Assembly (NCBI RefSeq): GCF_900007165.1
Contig: NZ_CYGY02000038.1
Coordinates: 48,171 to 112,170 of the forward strand
DNA from: Paraburkholderia piptadeniae
Lineage (GTDB): Bacteria; Pseudomonadota; Gammaproteobacteria; Burkholderiales; Burkholderiaceae
DNA length: 64,000 bases
Reading direction: 5' to 3'
Made by a program: the position numbers and the translations under genes. Position 1 is the stretch's first letter, and every line of letters begins with the position of its first letter. Below are positions 17,942 through 27,171 of the stretch, piece by piece. A model generated the notes under the pieces. The model worked only from the letters and a program-made list of their open reading frames with translations. It searched no databases and was not told the DNA's origin.

Positions 17942-18882
17942 GGGTAGTCCTATATTAATAATTGAATGCCCGAATGCAACCGGATCAGGATCATTGGGGC
18001 GCGCTATTCAACGTTGATGGAATGATGTAAAGACCCGCCGCGCGCAGACAGAGAGGCTCGAACGAACAAGACCATCGCGGGAATCCAGTCAATGTTGCTG
18101 ACGCCGCAGCGAAAGCACGGAATCGGTCGTTGTCGCGTCCATCGCTGCAAATGCACGGGTTGTGCCAAACCGGACCGATAAGGCTCGTGAACGACCGCAA
18201 GCCCAGAAAAACAAAAAGGTTTCGGGCTCGACCGCAACCTCTTCCGGCGAACCCGAGGCGCGACGATGTCCGGCTGCCAGCTAACACTTCCCAGTTCGCT
18301 GTCTGATCTGATCCAACAGAGCCCGCTTGCGTCCACGCGTTGGCGGATTCGACTCAGTGAGCGTTTTTTCGTGGGGTCGTGATGCGACAGAACAGATTTG
18401 GAAAAGACCGATACACCGAGGCTCGTATGCCGAGTAAATTTGGACCGCTAAACTTAGGATAACTTCACGCGAGAGTTTTAAAAACAAAGAATCAATTCAG
18501 CCAAAAAAGCATACCAAAATCAATAAGCGACTTTTGAATCTGGGATTGATTTGATCTGTCGGGAATGGACGTTTCAAGCCCCTCGGGGACCTCTCGCCTT
18601 ACGGGCCGCTAACTTGAAAGCCGCGTCGGAGAAGGCGGTCGCGGCAGATCTTCGTATGACAAAACACGCTCTATCATCGATGTGGTTCTAATGCATTATT
18701 TTCATGCCGTATCGTCCCGAATTCCGATTTAACATTTGGGTCCCGGCCTGAGCTACCGGATTCGCAGGTCCGGAATAAAAGAGACTGGAACGAACTACTG
18801 AAATATCAAGCGGCGTTTGCATCAATGGGTAATTAATGCTTGCAGGCAACGTTTAATCCAGAGAATACGGAGCGAGACAAAC
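17942..18882. other. gene-poor intergenic region
   Basis: About 940 bases without a supported gene. Three short minus-strand open frames (within 17991-18487) have neither recognisable domains nor good ribosome sites. The part from about 18420 to 18560 is notably more AT-rich than the rest of the window. I saw no tRNA cloverleaf or insertion-sequence ends. Confidence 0.5.
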
Positions 18883-19080
18883 ATGCTGAGCCCTCACGAA
18901 TTCGCTACTCTCATGCTGGTCAAGGCCGCGCACGAACAGATCGACTTTAGTCGCGAAGAACTGGATACGCTTCTGGAGCGGCAGCTGGTAGCGCTGGAAA
19001 GATTGGCATCCGGAGTGCAGCGTCCTCGTCTTACCATCCACGGGGTTTCGGTCCTTCAGGCCGTTACCCGAAAACACTAA
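18883..19080 (+). CDS. small conserved hypothetical protein
   Basis: A 65-residue protein starting MLSPHEFATLMLVKAAHEQ, acidic in the middle (DFSREELDTLLERQLVALE) and basic at the end. I recognise it as a small protein recurring in Burkholderia and Paraburkholderia genomes; its function is unknown. ATG 18883 follows GGAGCGAG with suitable spacing and is preferred over the TTG/ATG upstream at 18817. No membrane segment is visible. Confidence 0.65.
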   Translation: MLSPHEFATLMLVKAAHEQIDFSREELDTLLERQLVALERLASGVQRPRLTIHGVSVLQAVTRKH

Positions 19081-19282
19081 GTTCGCGCGGACCCGGAACC
19101 CTATCCGCGGAATCATCTCGCAAGGCCTTAGGGGCAGGTGTATCGCCGTTCGTCGTACGCGTGATGTGTTCCGAAGATGGGCGACGAACGAATCAATCTC
19201 GCTTCACCGCCTGAAAACACCCGTCATGCGCGTGCCACTTCCGGCGCGCATCATTGGTTTGCGTATGTCATCCGCAGTGTGA

Positions 19283-19516
19283 CGCTCGACTCGGACATTC
19301 GAACTGGCGCAGAACTCGTTGTCGGTGAAGGAGCCTCAGGATTGGCTCGCGTTGCAGAACAGCCTTGCTGCGCCGATGGCGGAGAAGGTGCAGGTCTACA
19401 GCCGTCATGCATTCGACATCGTGTTGGCAACGCAAGCCGAACTTGCACGGATTACACAGGCGCAATGTGAAGCCGCTTACCAGGAGACGTTATGCACTTC
19501 TATCACCACGGTGTAG
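19283..19516 (+). pseudogene. phasin family protein remnant (central part only)
   Basis: The frame reads FELAQNSLSVKEPQDWLALQ followed by AAPMAEKVQVYSRHAFDIV and ITQAQCEA, which matches the middle of PhaP-type phasins, proteins that coat polyhydroxyalkanoate granules. An in-frame stop sits at 19280. The usual N-terminal 60 residues and the C-terminal tail are both missing, and there is no start codon with a ribosome site. It is a decayed fragment whose tail overlaps the next small gene. Confidence 0.65.
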
Positions 19517-19722
19517 CGATACAACCGTTGATTGCAAGAAGCGGCAATACTTTTGTCGCGCGCGTATCCATTCTCGAGGAGGATGGCGAGATCACCTCGC
19601 TTGGTGATCTCGGGCATTTCGCGAACCGGCAATCGGCGTTCGCGTTTGCCGTGAAGTGCGGTACTGCATTCGTCGACGAAGAGCCGATGCCGCGCCCTCC
19701 CTGTGATATCCGGCACGCTTGA
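19492..19722 (+). CDS. small conserved hypothetical protein
   Basis: A 76-residue protein, MHFYHHGVAIQPLIARSGNT, with a central ARVSILEEDGEITSLGDLG motif and an FAVKCGTAFVDEEPMPRPP end. Small proteins of this pattern are common in Burkholderia and its relatives; no function is known. A Shine-Dalgarno-like GGAG lies about 12 bases before the ATG. It overlaps the tail of the phasin remnant. Confidence 0.6.
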   Translation: MHFYHHGVAIQPLIARSGNTFVARVSILEEDGEITSLGDLGHFANRQSAFAFAVKCGTAFVDEEPMPRPPCDIRHA

Positions 19723-19848
19723 AGCGTAGCGGCAGGCTGCCGTTCAAATTCTTCTGGCGGCGTGGGTTCTGCGGCTGGCGCCGCGAACCGGCGAAAAAGG
19801 CGCCGCATATACGCCGGGTGCAGGCTTCGTCCTGTGCGCACAATAGGT

Positions 19849-20283
19849 TCAACCCGCCACTGGCGGCACGACCCCTTTCTTGAGCAGCAGATTGCCGTAG
19901 GGCCGCGTTTCACCCGTCTGCACGATGGCAAAACCGGCTCTCGCCCGCGCGTAGAACTCATTGCGCGCGAGCCCCTCGGCATCGGGGGCGCCATGGAGCT
20001 TCAGCACGCGTTGAAGGTCGAGCGTTGCGGGCGGAGGCGCGGGCAACGGGTCGATCGGCGTCATGACCCAGGCGGCGCAAGGCACTGCTTCGTCTAACGG
20101 AAATAGGCGTAGCACCTCGTTCGCGAGTTCCGCCGATTTGCAGCACGGCAACCGGATCAACTGACGCGCGTGAGAAGCAGCGGGGAAATTGGCGTCGACC
20201 AGCGCGATCTCGTCGCCGTGACCCATCGAGGCAAGCGTGAAGAGCAGATCCGGCAACAATAGCGGAGAGATTCCCTTTAGCAT
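19849..20283 (-). CDS. fucU: RbsD/FucU family sugar mutarotase (FucU-like)
   Basis: A 144-residue cytosolic enzyme that interconverts sugar anomers or pyranose and furanose forms. The N-terminus LLLPDLLFTLASMGHGDEIA contains the conserved His/Asp of the family, and the C-terminus YARARAGFAIVQTGETRPYGNLLLKKG is FucU-like. It is the last gene of a four-gene minus-strand set (FAH-family dehydratase, aldehyde dehydrogenase, UxaA-type dehydratase, FucU). That suggests it feeds the preferred anomer into an oxidative sugar pathway. The substrate may be L-fucose or its homologue D-arabinose. Confidence 0.85.
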   Translation of the reverse strand: MLKGISPLLLPDLLFTLASMGHGDEIALVDANFPAASHARQLIRLPCCKSAELANEVLRLFPLDEAVPCAAWVMTPIDPLPAPPPATLDLQRVLKLHGAPDAEGLARNEFYARARAGFAIVQTGETRPYGNLLLKKGVVPPVAG

Positions 20284-20373
20284 TTTCGATTCACCTCGTG
20301 CTATTTCGGAAGGCGGGTTTCGACCGGCATTCGGACAGCATGCCGCACGCCGACGAAAACAAAGCGACGGGAC

Positions 20374-21939
20374 TCAGGTGATGGCCCCGAGTTGCCACGG
20401 CACGAACTCGTTCTGGCCGTATCCGTGCAGTTCGCTTTTCGACTTCTCGCCGGAAGCGGTCGCCAGCATCAGCTGGAAAATCTCCTCGCCCAACTCGTCG
20501 ACGGTGCGCGTACCGTCGATGACCGCGCCGCAGTTGAGATCGATATCCTCCTGCTGCCGCTGCCAGAGCGCCGTGTTGGTTCCGAGCTTCAGCGATGGCG
20601 ACGGCGCGCATCCATAAGCCGATCCGCGTCCCGTCGTAAAGCAGATCAGGTTCGCGCCGCCCGCAACCTGTCCCGTGGCGGAGACGGGATCGTAGCCGGG
20701 CGTATCCATGAACACGAGGCCGTGCGCATCGACCTGTCCGGCGTAACTGTAGACATCGACCAGGTTCGTCGTGCCGCCCTTGGCCACTGCCCCGAGGGAT
20801 TTTTCGAGGATCGTCGTGAGGCCGCCCGCCTTGTTGCCCGCCGACGGGTTGTTGTCGAGACTCGCGTCCATCCGCGCGCAGTACGCTTCCCACCAGCGGA
20901 TGCGGGCGATCAGCTTCTCGCCCACTGCCTGCGAGACGGCACGGCGCGTGAGCAGGTGCTCGGCGCCATAGATCTCCGGCGTTTCAGAGAGAATCGCCGT
21001 GCCGCCGTGCGCGACGAGCCGGTCCACGGCTGCGCCCAAGGCGGGATTCGCGCTGATGCCCGAGTAGCCATCGGAGCCGCCGCATTGCAGGCCCACCACC
21101 AGGTGGCTCGCGTCGACGGGTTGACGCCGCACCTGATTGGCCTCGGCGAGCATGGCCTTGACCTGTTCGATGCCGGCGGCCACCGTGCGCGCGGTGCCGC
21201 CGCTGCTCTGGATCGTCAGCGTCTTCAGCGACGCGCCTCCTTCCAGCCCTTGCCCCTGCATCAGCCCGTCGATCTGGTTCGTCTCGCAGCCCAGCCCCAC
21301 GATCAGCACGGCGGCGAAGTTCGGATGGCGCGCGTAGCCGCCGATCGTGCGCCGAAGCACATCGAGCGCTTCGCCGTTGGCGTCGATTGCACAGCCTTGG
21401 CCATGCGTGAGGGCCACCACGCCATCGACGTTCGGGTAGTCGGCAAGCGCGTGGGGGTTGATGTCGCGCCGGAAGTGATCGGCGATTGCGCGCGCGGCCG
21501 TGGCCGAGCAGTTCACTGACGTCAGAATGCCGATGTAGTTGCGCGTCGCCACGCGGCCATCGCCGCGGACGATGCCCTGAAACTGCGCGGGCGGACTTAC
21601 GTGTGCTGTCGGCCGGATGTCGGCGCCGAACGCATAGTCCCGCTCGAACGAACCGATCGCGAGGTTGTGCGTGTGCACGTGCTCGCCCGATGCAATGGCG
21701 CGCGTCGCGAATCCGATGATCTGCCCGTAGCGTCGCAAGGGCGCGCCGGATTCGACAGCGCGCACCGCGACCTTGTGTCCAGCGGGAATCAGGCCGCGCA
21801 CCGTGACGTCATCGCCGAGACGCATGCCCGCAACGAGCTGATGCCGCGCGATCACGACATCGTCGTTCGGATGCAGCCGGATGACGGGGTCCGTCGATGC
21901 GGCAGGCGCGCCCGCTGCAAATTCCGTGGTCGTAGCCAT
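20374..21939 (-). CDS. UxaA/GarD family sugar-acid dehydratase
   Basis: A 521-residue enzyme of the altronate/galactarate dehydratase family. It has an N-terminal SAF-like domain (about residues 25-100: RLHPNDDVVIARHQ..GLIPAGHK) and the catalytic UxaA domain. Typical motifs are GDGRVATRNYIGI, CNQIDG-type GLGCETNQIDG, GLQCGGSDGYSGISANPALG and FTTGRGSAYG. The ATG at 21939 shares one base with the stop of the aldehyde dehydrogenase (TGATG). In this operon it most likely removes water from an aldonate to give a 2-keto-3-deoxy acid. The exact aldonate is not readable; a pentonate fits the downstream steps. Confidence 0.85.
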   Translation of the reverse strand: MATTTEFAAGAPAASTDPVIRLHPNDDVVIARHQLVAGMRLGDDVTVRGLIPAGHKVAVRAVESGAPLRRYGQIIGFATRAIASGEHVHTHNLAIGSFERDYAFGADIRPTAHVSPPAQFQGIVRGDGRVATRNYIGILTSVNCSATAARAIADHFRRDINPHALADYPNVDGVVALTHGQGCAIDANGEALDVLRRTIGGYARHPNFAAVLIVGLGCETNQIDGLMQGQGLEGGASLKTLTIQSSGGTARTVAAGIEQVKAMLAEANQVRRQPVDASHLVVGLQCGGSDGYSGISANPALGAAVDRLVAHGGTAILSETPEIYGAEHLLTRRAVSQAVGEKLIARIRWWEAYCARMDASLDNNPSAGNKAGGLTTILEKSLGAVAKGGTTNLVDVYSYAGQVDAHGLVFMDTPGYDPVSATGQVAGGANLICFTTGRGSAYGCAPSPSLKLGTNTALWQRQQEDIDLNCGAVIDGTRTVDELGEEIFQLMLATASGEKSKSELHGYGQNEFVPWQLGAIT

Positions 21940-23534
21940 CAGATGGCCTCCATGCAGTTGTCGACGGACGCAAAGCCGCTTGTCGCGATGCCGTCGACGA
22001 GTCGCGGCAGCTTCCACGGATTCGCATCGCGCAAAGCGGGAGGAAGGCTGGCGTCGGGATAGTTCTGGTAGCACACGGGGCGCAAGAAGCGCTCGATGGC
22101 TGCGCTGCCCACCGACGTGCCGCGCGCATCCGTCGTGGCGGGATAAGGCCCGCCATGGACGATCGCATCGCTCACTTCCACGCCGGTCGGATAGCCGTTG
22201 AACAGCAGTCGCCCGACCTTGGTCTCCAGCGCCGCGAGCAACCCGGCTTGCTGCGCGAGATCGGTCCCGTTCGCAAGCACCGTCGCGGTCAGCTGGCCTT
22301 GCATCTTGTCGGCGAAGGCGACGAAATCGCGCTCGTCGTCGAGCTCGACCAGTATCGTCGAAGGACCGAATACTTCTTCTTCGAGCGCGTCGCCGGCGAG
22401 CAATGCATCGCGGTCGGCGATGAATAGATGTCCGCCGACGCGGCCATCCTGCCCGGCTGCCAGCAGTTCTTCGACGCCCGGCAGCGCACGCAAACCCGCC
22501 ACACCTCGCCGGAAGTTCTCGCGAATGCCCGCGCCGAGCATCGGTTGCGGCGCGGCCTGCTCGAGCGCGTCGCGCAACGCAGTCTTGAACGTATCGAACG
22601 CCGGCGAGCGCACGCCCAGCACCAGACCGGGATTCGTGCAGAGCTGGCCGCAGCCGAACGTGACGGATGCCGCCAGTTCCCGCGCGATCTGCGCGCCGCG
22701 CTCGGCGAGCGCCGAAGGCAGCAGGAAGACGGGATTCACGCTGGACATCTCCGCGAAGACGGGGATCGGCTCGGGCCGCGCCTGTGCGAGATCGAAGAGC
22801 GCGCGGCCCGCGGCAAGCGAGCCGGTGAAGCCCACGGCCTTGATCGGCGGCGCCTTCACGAGCGCCGCGCCCGTCGCGGCCGTGCCGTAGACCATATTGA
22901 AGATGCCCGCCGGAAGGCCCGACTTCGCGACGGCGCGTACGATCGCGTCGGCCACGAGTTCGGACGTCACCATGTGGCCGGGATGCGCCTTGACCACGAC
23001 GGGACAACCGGCCGCGAGCGCCGATGCCGTATCGCCGCCCGCGACCGAAAAGGCGATCGGGAAATTGCTGGCGCCGAAGACGGCCACGGGGCCCACGGCG
23101 ACGCGATATTGCCGTAGATCGGGACGCGGCAGCGGTGTGCGCTCCGGCTGTGCGCGATCGATGCGAACGTCGAGAAAGTCGCCGCGCCGAACGGTGGCGG
23201 CGAACATCCGCAGTTGATTGCTTGTGCGCTTGCGCTCTCCTTCGAGACGGGCAACGGGCAACGCTGTCTCGCGGTTCGCCTCGGCGATGAACGACGCGTC
23301 CAACGCGTCGATTTCATAGGCGATCGCTTCGAGCAGCGCGGCGCGCACGCTTGGGCTCGTCGTGCGAAAGGTGCGGAACGCCTGCTGCGCCGCCTGCGCG
23401 GCTGTCGTCACTTCGGCTTGCGTGGCCTCGTAGAAGCTGACGGGATAGCGCTCGCCCGTAATCGCATCGACGCTGTGCAACGGGGTGCCGGCCGCATGAC
23501 GCTCTCCGGCGATGTAGTGGTGTCCAAGGATCAT
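21939..23534 (-). CDS. 2-oxoglutarate semialdehyde dehydrogenase (2,5-dioxovalerate dehydrogenase)
   Basis: A 531-residue NAD(P)-dependent aldehyde dehydrogenase of the KGSADH type. It has catalytic Cys in FGCGQLCTNPGL, the general-base Glu in PVFAEMSSVNPVF, and the cofactor loop GASNFPIAFSVAGGDTASAL. It starts MILGHHYIAGERHAAGTP; the longer frame upstream is rejected. It should oxidise 2-oxoglutarate semialdehyde to 2-oxoglutarate, the last step of non-phosphorylative pentose or hexarate catabolism. It sits between the two dehydratase genes expected to precede it biochemically. Confidence 0.88.
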   Translation of the reverse strand: MILGHHYIAGERHAAGTPLHSVDAITGERYPVSFYEATQAEVTTAAQAAQQAFRTFRTTSPSVRAALLEAIAYEIDALDASFIAEANRETALPVARLEGERKRTSNQLRMFAATVRRGDFLDVRIDRAQPERTPLPRPDLRQYRVAVGPVAVFGASNFPIAFSVAGGDTASALAAGCPVVVKAHPGHMVTSELVADAIVRAVAKSGLPAGIFNMVYGTAATGAALVKAPPIKAVGFTGSLAAGRALFDLAQARPEPIPVFAEMSSVNPVFLLPSALAERGAQIARELAASVTFGCGQLCTNPGLVLGVRSPAFDTFKTALRDALEQAAPQPMLGAGIRENFRRGVAGLRALPGVEELLAAGQDGRVGGHLFIADRDALLAGDALEEEVFGPSTILVELDDERDFVAFADKMQGQLTATVLANGTDLAQQAGLLAALETKVGRLLFNGYPTGVEVSDAIVHGGPYPATTDARGTSVGSAAIERFLRPVCYQNYPDASLPPALRDANPWKLPRLVDGIATSGFASVDNCMEAI

Positions 23535-23638
23535 CGAATCAAAACGTGAAAGTGAAATCTGTGGAGCAAGGCCGTGATGCCGTCCCGCGCCCGGACGAAC
23601 GCTGCTCGATTGCGAACGAACGGTAGCCAGGGCTGAAT

Positions 23639-24853
23639 TCAGAGCGGCTTGCCGAGCAGTCCTCGTTGCGCGAGATTGTTGATCAGCGCGCGCGCGCCGA
23701 ACTGCCACGGCGCGATACGGTCGCTGCGGCCGACCCGGTTCACAAGCGTGCCTAGCGACGGCGTGGCAATCCGCACGATGTCGCCTTCCTTGTGCGTAAA
23801 GCCGCCGCCGGGCGCATCGCGGTCTTCCACAGGCGCGAACAGCGTGCCGAGGAACAACATCGCGCCGTCGGGGTACTGATGGATCGCGCCGATCGTCTGC
23901 GCGACGAGATCGAGCGGATCGCGCGTGATCTGGTTCATCGAGCTCGTGCCGACCAGCACGAAGCCGTCCTCGCCTTCGACACGCAAGCCAATTTCCGCCT
24001 GGCGCACGTGATCGATCGAAAAGCTCTCGTCGAAAAGGCGCAGAAACGGACCGATGGCCGTGGACCCGTTGTTGTCCTTCGCCTTGCCGAGCAGCAGCGC
24101 GCTGCGGCCTTCGAAGTCGCGGAGGTTGACGTCGTTGCCGAGCGTCGCGCCGAGCACCTGGCCCCGGCTGTTGATCGCGAGCACCACTTCAGGCTCCGGA
24201 TTGTTCCACTCCGATTTCGGATGCAAGCCGATCTCCGTCCCCGTGCCCAGTGCGGACAGCACGGGCGCTTTCGTGAAGACCTCGGCATCCGGACCGATGC
24301 CCACTTCGAGATATTGCGACCACATGCCTTGCGCAATCAGCAGCGCCTTGAGCTCGCGCGCCTCGGTCGAGTCCGGGCGAATGCTGGCGAGGCTGTCGCC
24401 GACCAGCGCCTGGATCTTCGCGCGAATCTGCGCGGCGCCCGCGGGATCGCCCTTGGTCTGTTCTTCGATCACGCGCTCGATCAGGCTGCCCGCGAACGTG
24501 ACGCCCGCCGCCTTGATGACCTGAAGGTCGCAGGGCGCGAGCAGATGCGCGCTGGTGTCGCCGCTGGCATCACCCGTGCTGGCGGGAGCGCCCGCGAGGA
24601 TCGACTCGAGACTGCCGATCAGGCGGCCAGTGGCTTTGCGCACCGTGGCCACCGGGTCGTCGTGTTCCAGCAGGCTGCTCATGGTCGGCGCGACGTCGGA
24701 AATGTCGAAAACGCCATCGGCGCGCAGCACGACCACGGCCGGGCCGCCCGGCGTCGTATCGGTCGGCGGCAGCCATGCGCGTCCGACCAGCGTGCCCGTG
24801 AAGCCGTCGTCGGGAAGCGTGTCTTTGGCGTCCAGCACTAGCGGGGTAGTCAT
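23639..24853 (-). CDS. FAH-family 2-keto-3-deoxy-pentonate dehydratase (XylX-like)
   Basis: A 404-residue fumarylacetoacetate-hydrolase-family protein. The stretches LLAPCDLQVIKAAGVTFAGS, WNNPEPEVVLAINS, LGNDVNLRDFEGRSALLLGK and QYPDGAMLFLGTLFAP match what I recall of Caulobacter XylX, which dehydrates 2-keto-3-deoxy-pentonate to 2-oxoglutarate semialdehyde. The acidic metal ligands lie in the EPE and D-N-D segments. ATG 24853 is preceded by GGAG at good spacing, better than the ATG 12 bases upstream. It is the first gene of the minus-strand operon and divergent from a LysR gene. Confidence 0.82.
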   Translation of the reverse strand: MTTPLVLDAKDTLPDDGFTGTLVGRAWLPPTDTTPGGPAVVVLRADGVFDISDVAPTMSSLLEHDDPVATVRKATGRLIGSLESILAGAPASTGDASGDTSAHLLAPCDLQVIKAAGVTFAGSLIERVIEEQTKGDPAGAAQIRAKIQALVGDSLASIRPDSTEARELKALLIAQGMWSQYLEVGIGPDAEVFTKAPVLSALGTGTEIGLHPKSEWNNPEPEVVLAINSRGQVLGATLGNDVNLRDFEGRSALLLGKAKDNNGSTAIGPFLRLFDESFSIDHVRQAEIGLRVEGEDGFVLVGTSSMNQITRDPLDLVAQTIGAIHQYPDGAMLFLGTLFAPVEDRDAPGGGFTHKEGDIVRIATPSLGTLVNRVGRSDRIAPWQFGARALINNLAQRGLLGKPL

Positions 24854-24979
24854 CGTTATCTCCATGGATTCTTGTTGTCGCCCGGTCGCCCGCCAGAATC
24901 GTGGCGGCACAACGGCAAGGTGCAAGGCTAAGTATGCAAGGCTAAGGTGCAACGGTACGCGCGGCTCCCATAAACATCC

Positions 24980-25004
24980 AATCGTTTATTCGGTAATATC
25001 GATT
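24980..25004. promoter_or_regulatory. candidate LysR operator in the divergent promoter region
   Basis: An interrupted palindrome with outer arms AATCG / CGATT and inner arms TATT / AATA lies 10 bp before the LysR start. It sits in the 161-bp gap between the divergent LysR and XylX-like genes. The arrangement fits LysR autoregulation plus activation of the catabolic operon. The assignment is inference from position and symmetry. Confidence 0.4.
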
Positions 25005-25014
25005 CCGTTTCGTT

Positions 25015-25995
25015 ATGAGTAAGGTGTGGTTTACCTGTATGGCCAAACATCCCGCTTCCGCCGTTCCGTCGGTGTCCGTGTTGACCCGATTGCGCTTCAG
25101 GCATCTGCAGTTGCTCGATATTCTTGGGCGCACACGCAACCTGCGCATTGCCGCCGAGCAGATGCACATCACCCAGCCCGCCGCGACCAAGATACTCGGC
25201 GACACGGAGACCATATTGGGTGCGCGGCTGTTCGAGCGCCTGCCTCGCGAGATGCGTCCCACCGAACTGGGGATGTTTGCGTTGCGCTACGCCGGCGCGG
25301 CCGTCGCCGATCTCGGCAAGTTCGTGAACGAGCTGGATGCGTTGCGGATGGGCGGCCACGGTCATCTGACGGTCGGCGCGATTTCGGCGTCGGCGGCCGG
25401 GGTGGTGGCCGAGGCGATGCGGGATATCCTGCGCAAGCGCCCGCTGTTGCGAATCCGGCTCGTCGAGCAGAGCAGCGATCAACTGGTCGTGTGGCTCGAG
25501 GAAAGAAAGATCGACGTCATGGTCGGTCGCCTGACCGAGCCACATCATCAGGCGCTGTTCGATTTCGAGAAGCTGTCGCTCGAGCCCGTGTGGGTCGTAT
25601 GTGGCAAGCGCCATCCGTTGCTGGACCACGCGAGGCCCGAAGTGGCCGACCTCGCCGGATGGCCGTGGATTCTGTATCCGCCAGCGACCGCTATCCGGCA
25701 TCTGTTCGAAGAGACCATGGCCGCTGCCGGCATCCGTTCGCTGGTCGGCATGGTCGAGACACCGTCGATCTTCTCGGCGCTGGCGCTGCTGCAGACAACC
25801 GACATGCTGTCGCTTCAGCCGCGTGCCGCCGTCGAGAAGTACGTCGACGAAGGGTTGCTCGGGCAACTGGACGTGCCCATCCGCCGGACGATGCCGCACT
25901 ACGGCATCGTCACGCGCAAGAACGAGCCGCTGTCGGAGCCGATGCAGGAGTTCATTTCGATCCTGCGCTCAGTCGCAGAGAAATCGCACGCGTGA
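25015..25995 (+). CDS. LysR-type regulator of the sugar-acid operon
   Basis: A 326-residue LysR protein with helix-turn-helix NLRIAAEQMHITQPAATKIL and a full effector domain. It resembles the GbpR/GalR subgroup that controls sugar catabolism (RLRFRHLQLLDILGRTRNL). It is divergent from the XylX-like/aldehyde dehydrogenase/dehydratase/mutarotase operon and so probably controls it. An alternative start is ATG 25039, which follows AAGGTG at a somewhat long distance; neither start has an ideal ribosome site. Confidence 0.87.
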   Translation: MSKVWFTCMAKHPASAVPSVSVLTRLRFRHLQLLDILGRTRNLRIAAEQMHITQPAATKILGDTETILGARLFERLPREMRPTELGMFALRYAGAAVADLGKFVNELDALRMGGHGHLTVGAISASAAGVVAEAMRDILRKRPLLRIRLVEQSSDQLVVWLEERKIDVMVGRLTEPHHQALFDFEKLSLEPVWVVCGKRHPLLDHARPEVADLAGWPWILYPPATAIRHLFEETMAAAGIRSLVGMVETPSIFSALALLQTTDMLSLQPRAAVEKYVDEGLLGQLDVPIRRTMPHYGIVTRKNEPLSEPMQEFISILRSVAEKSHA

Positions 25996-26079
25996 CGGCA
26001 ACGCAGCAGTGCGGGCGTAGTGCGGGCGCGGCGTCTGTTCGTCCTCGCGGACGTGAAGAGCGTGCCGCAGCCCTCGCCA

Positions 26080-27165
26080 CTAAACGGGCTCGTGTGTCGT
26101 CGCGTGGAGCGCGCCGCCTGAAGCAAGGGGCTCCGGCGCATCGGCGGGAATCAGGCCATCGGCCTTCAATGCCGCCCAGAATGCCGCCGGAATCGGCTCG
26201 GTCATTGCCGCGCAGTTCTGTCTGATCTCGCTCGCGTTTCTCGCGCCCGCGATCACGCACGCGACCGCTCGCGGCGCATCCGTGAACTGCAGCGCGGCCG
26301 CCTTCAGGTCCACGCCGAAGCGCTCGCAGTGCGCGAGAAGTCTGCGCCGCTTCTCGAGCATTTCCGCCGGCGCCTCGGCATATTCGAACGTCGTGCCGCC
26401 CACGAGCAGCCCCGAGTTGAACGGACCGCCCGCGACCAACTGCACGCCGCGAGCATCGCAAGCCGGGATCAGCGCATCGAGCGCCGACGTGTCGAGCAGC
26501 GTGTATCTTCCGGCGATCAGAAACACGTCAGGGTCCGCGTCGTTCAACGTCATCATGCACGGCTCGACCCGGTTGACGCCGAGCCCCCATGCGCCGATCA
26601 CGCCCTGATCGCGCAGATCGCTCAGCGCCCGCATCGCGCCTTCGACGGCGATACGGTATTGCCGCAGCCAGTCCTCACGATGCGCATCTTCGGCGACGTC
26701 GTGGATATAGACGATATCGATGCGATCGAGTGAAAGACGCTTGAGACTCTCGTCGATGGAGCGGAGCACGCCTTGCGCCGAATAATCGAATTCGACGCGA
26801 AACGGCAGCGCGCCGACATAGCCGTGCTGGACTTCGGGAACGGACGCATCGGGAATCAGCAGGCGGCCCACTTTCGTCGAGACGACGAATTCGTCGCGCG
26901 CACGGTGCGCGAGCGCGCGGCCGAGGCGCTGTTCGGACAGACCCATGCCGTAGAACGGCGCGGTATCGAAATAGCGCATGCCGGCTTCCCATGCCGCGCT
27001 CAATGTCTCTTCAGCCGCTTCTTCGCTGACGCGCGCAAAGAGGTTGCCCAAGGGGGCCGCGCCGAAACCCAACGGTCCCGGCGGAATCAGGGCTTGCCTG
27101 TTGTTCACGGATTGCCTCGCAACGTTGATATAGGTCTCGCTCGCCGCGCCTGTGCGCCGATTCAT
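26080..27165 (-). CDS. aldo/keto reductase, D-threo-aldose (L-fucose/D-arabinose) dehydrogenase type
   Basis: A 361-residue NAD(P)-dependent oxidoreductase. The AKR catalytic tetrad is visible: Asp and Tyr in YFDTAPFYGMGLSE, Lys in FVVSTKVGRLL, and His in DIVYIHDVAED. The GPLGFGAAPLGNLF opening and overall length resemble D-threo-aldose 1-dehydrogenases, which oxidise L-fucose, D-arabinose or L-galactose to the lactone. It begins 6 bp after the LacI stop on the same strand, so both share the operator-controlled promoter. A GTG at 27108, with GAGG upstream, is an alternative start. No lactonase gene is visible nearby. Confidence 0.83.
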   Translation of the reverse strand: MNRRTGAASETYINVARQSVNNRQALIPPGPLGFGAAPLGNLFARVSEEAAEETLSAAWEAGMRYFDTAPFYGMGLSEQRLGRALAHRARDEFVVSTKVGRLLIPDASVPEVQHGYVGALPFRVEFDYSAQGVLRSIDESLKRLSLDRIDIVYIHDVAEDAHREDWLRQYRIAVEGAMRALSDLRDQGVIGAWGLGVNRVEPCMMTLNDADPDVFLIAGRYTLLDTSALDALIPACDARGVQLVAGGPFNSGLLVGGTTFEYAEAPAEMLEKRRRLLAHCERFGVDLKAAALQFTDAPRAVACVIAGARNASEIRQNCAAMTEPIPAAFWAALKADGLIPADAPEPLASGGALHATTHEPV

Positions 27166-27171
27166 GCCGAT

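Noticed and set aside
17991..18487. Three overlapping minus-strand open frames of 68-110 codons
   Set aside because: No recognisable domains, no ribosome sites and mutual overlap; treated as non-coding.
20374..23007. An 877-codon open frame on the minus strand spanning two genes
   Set aside because: Only its last 521 codons code for the UxaA-type dehydratase. The upstream part is an out-of-frame shadow of the aldehyde dehydrogenase, so it is not a fusion protein.
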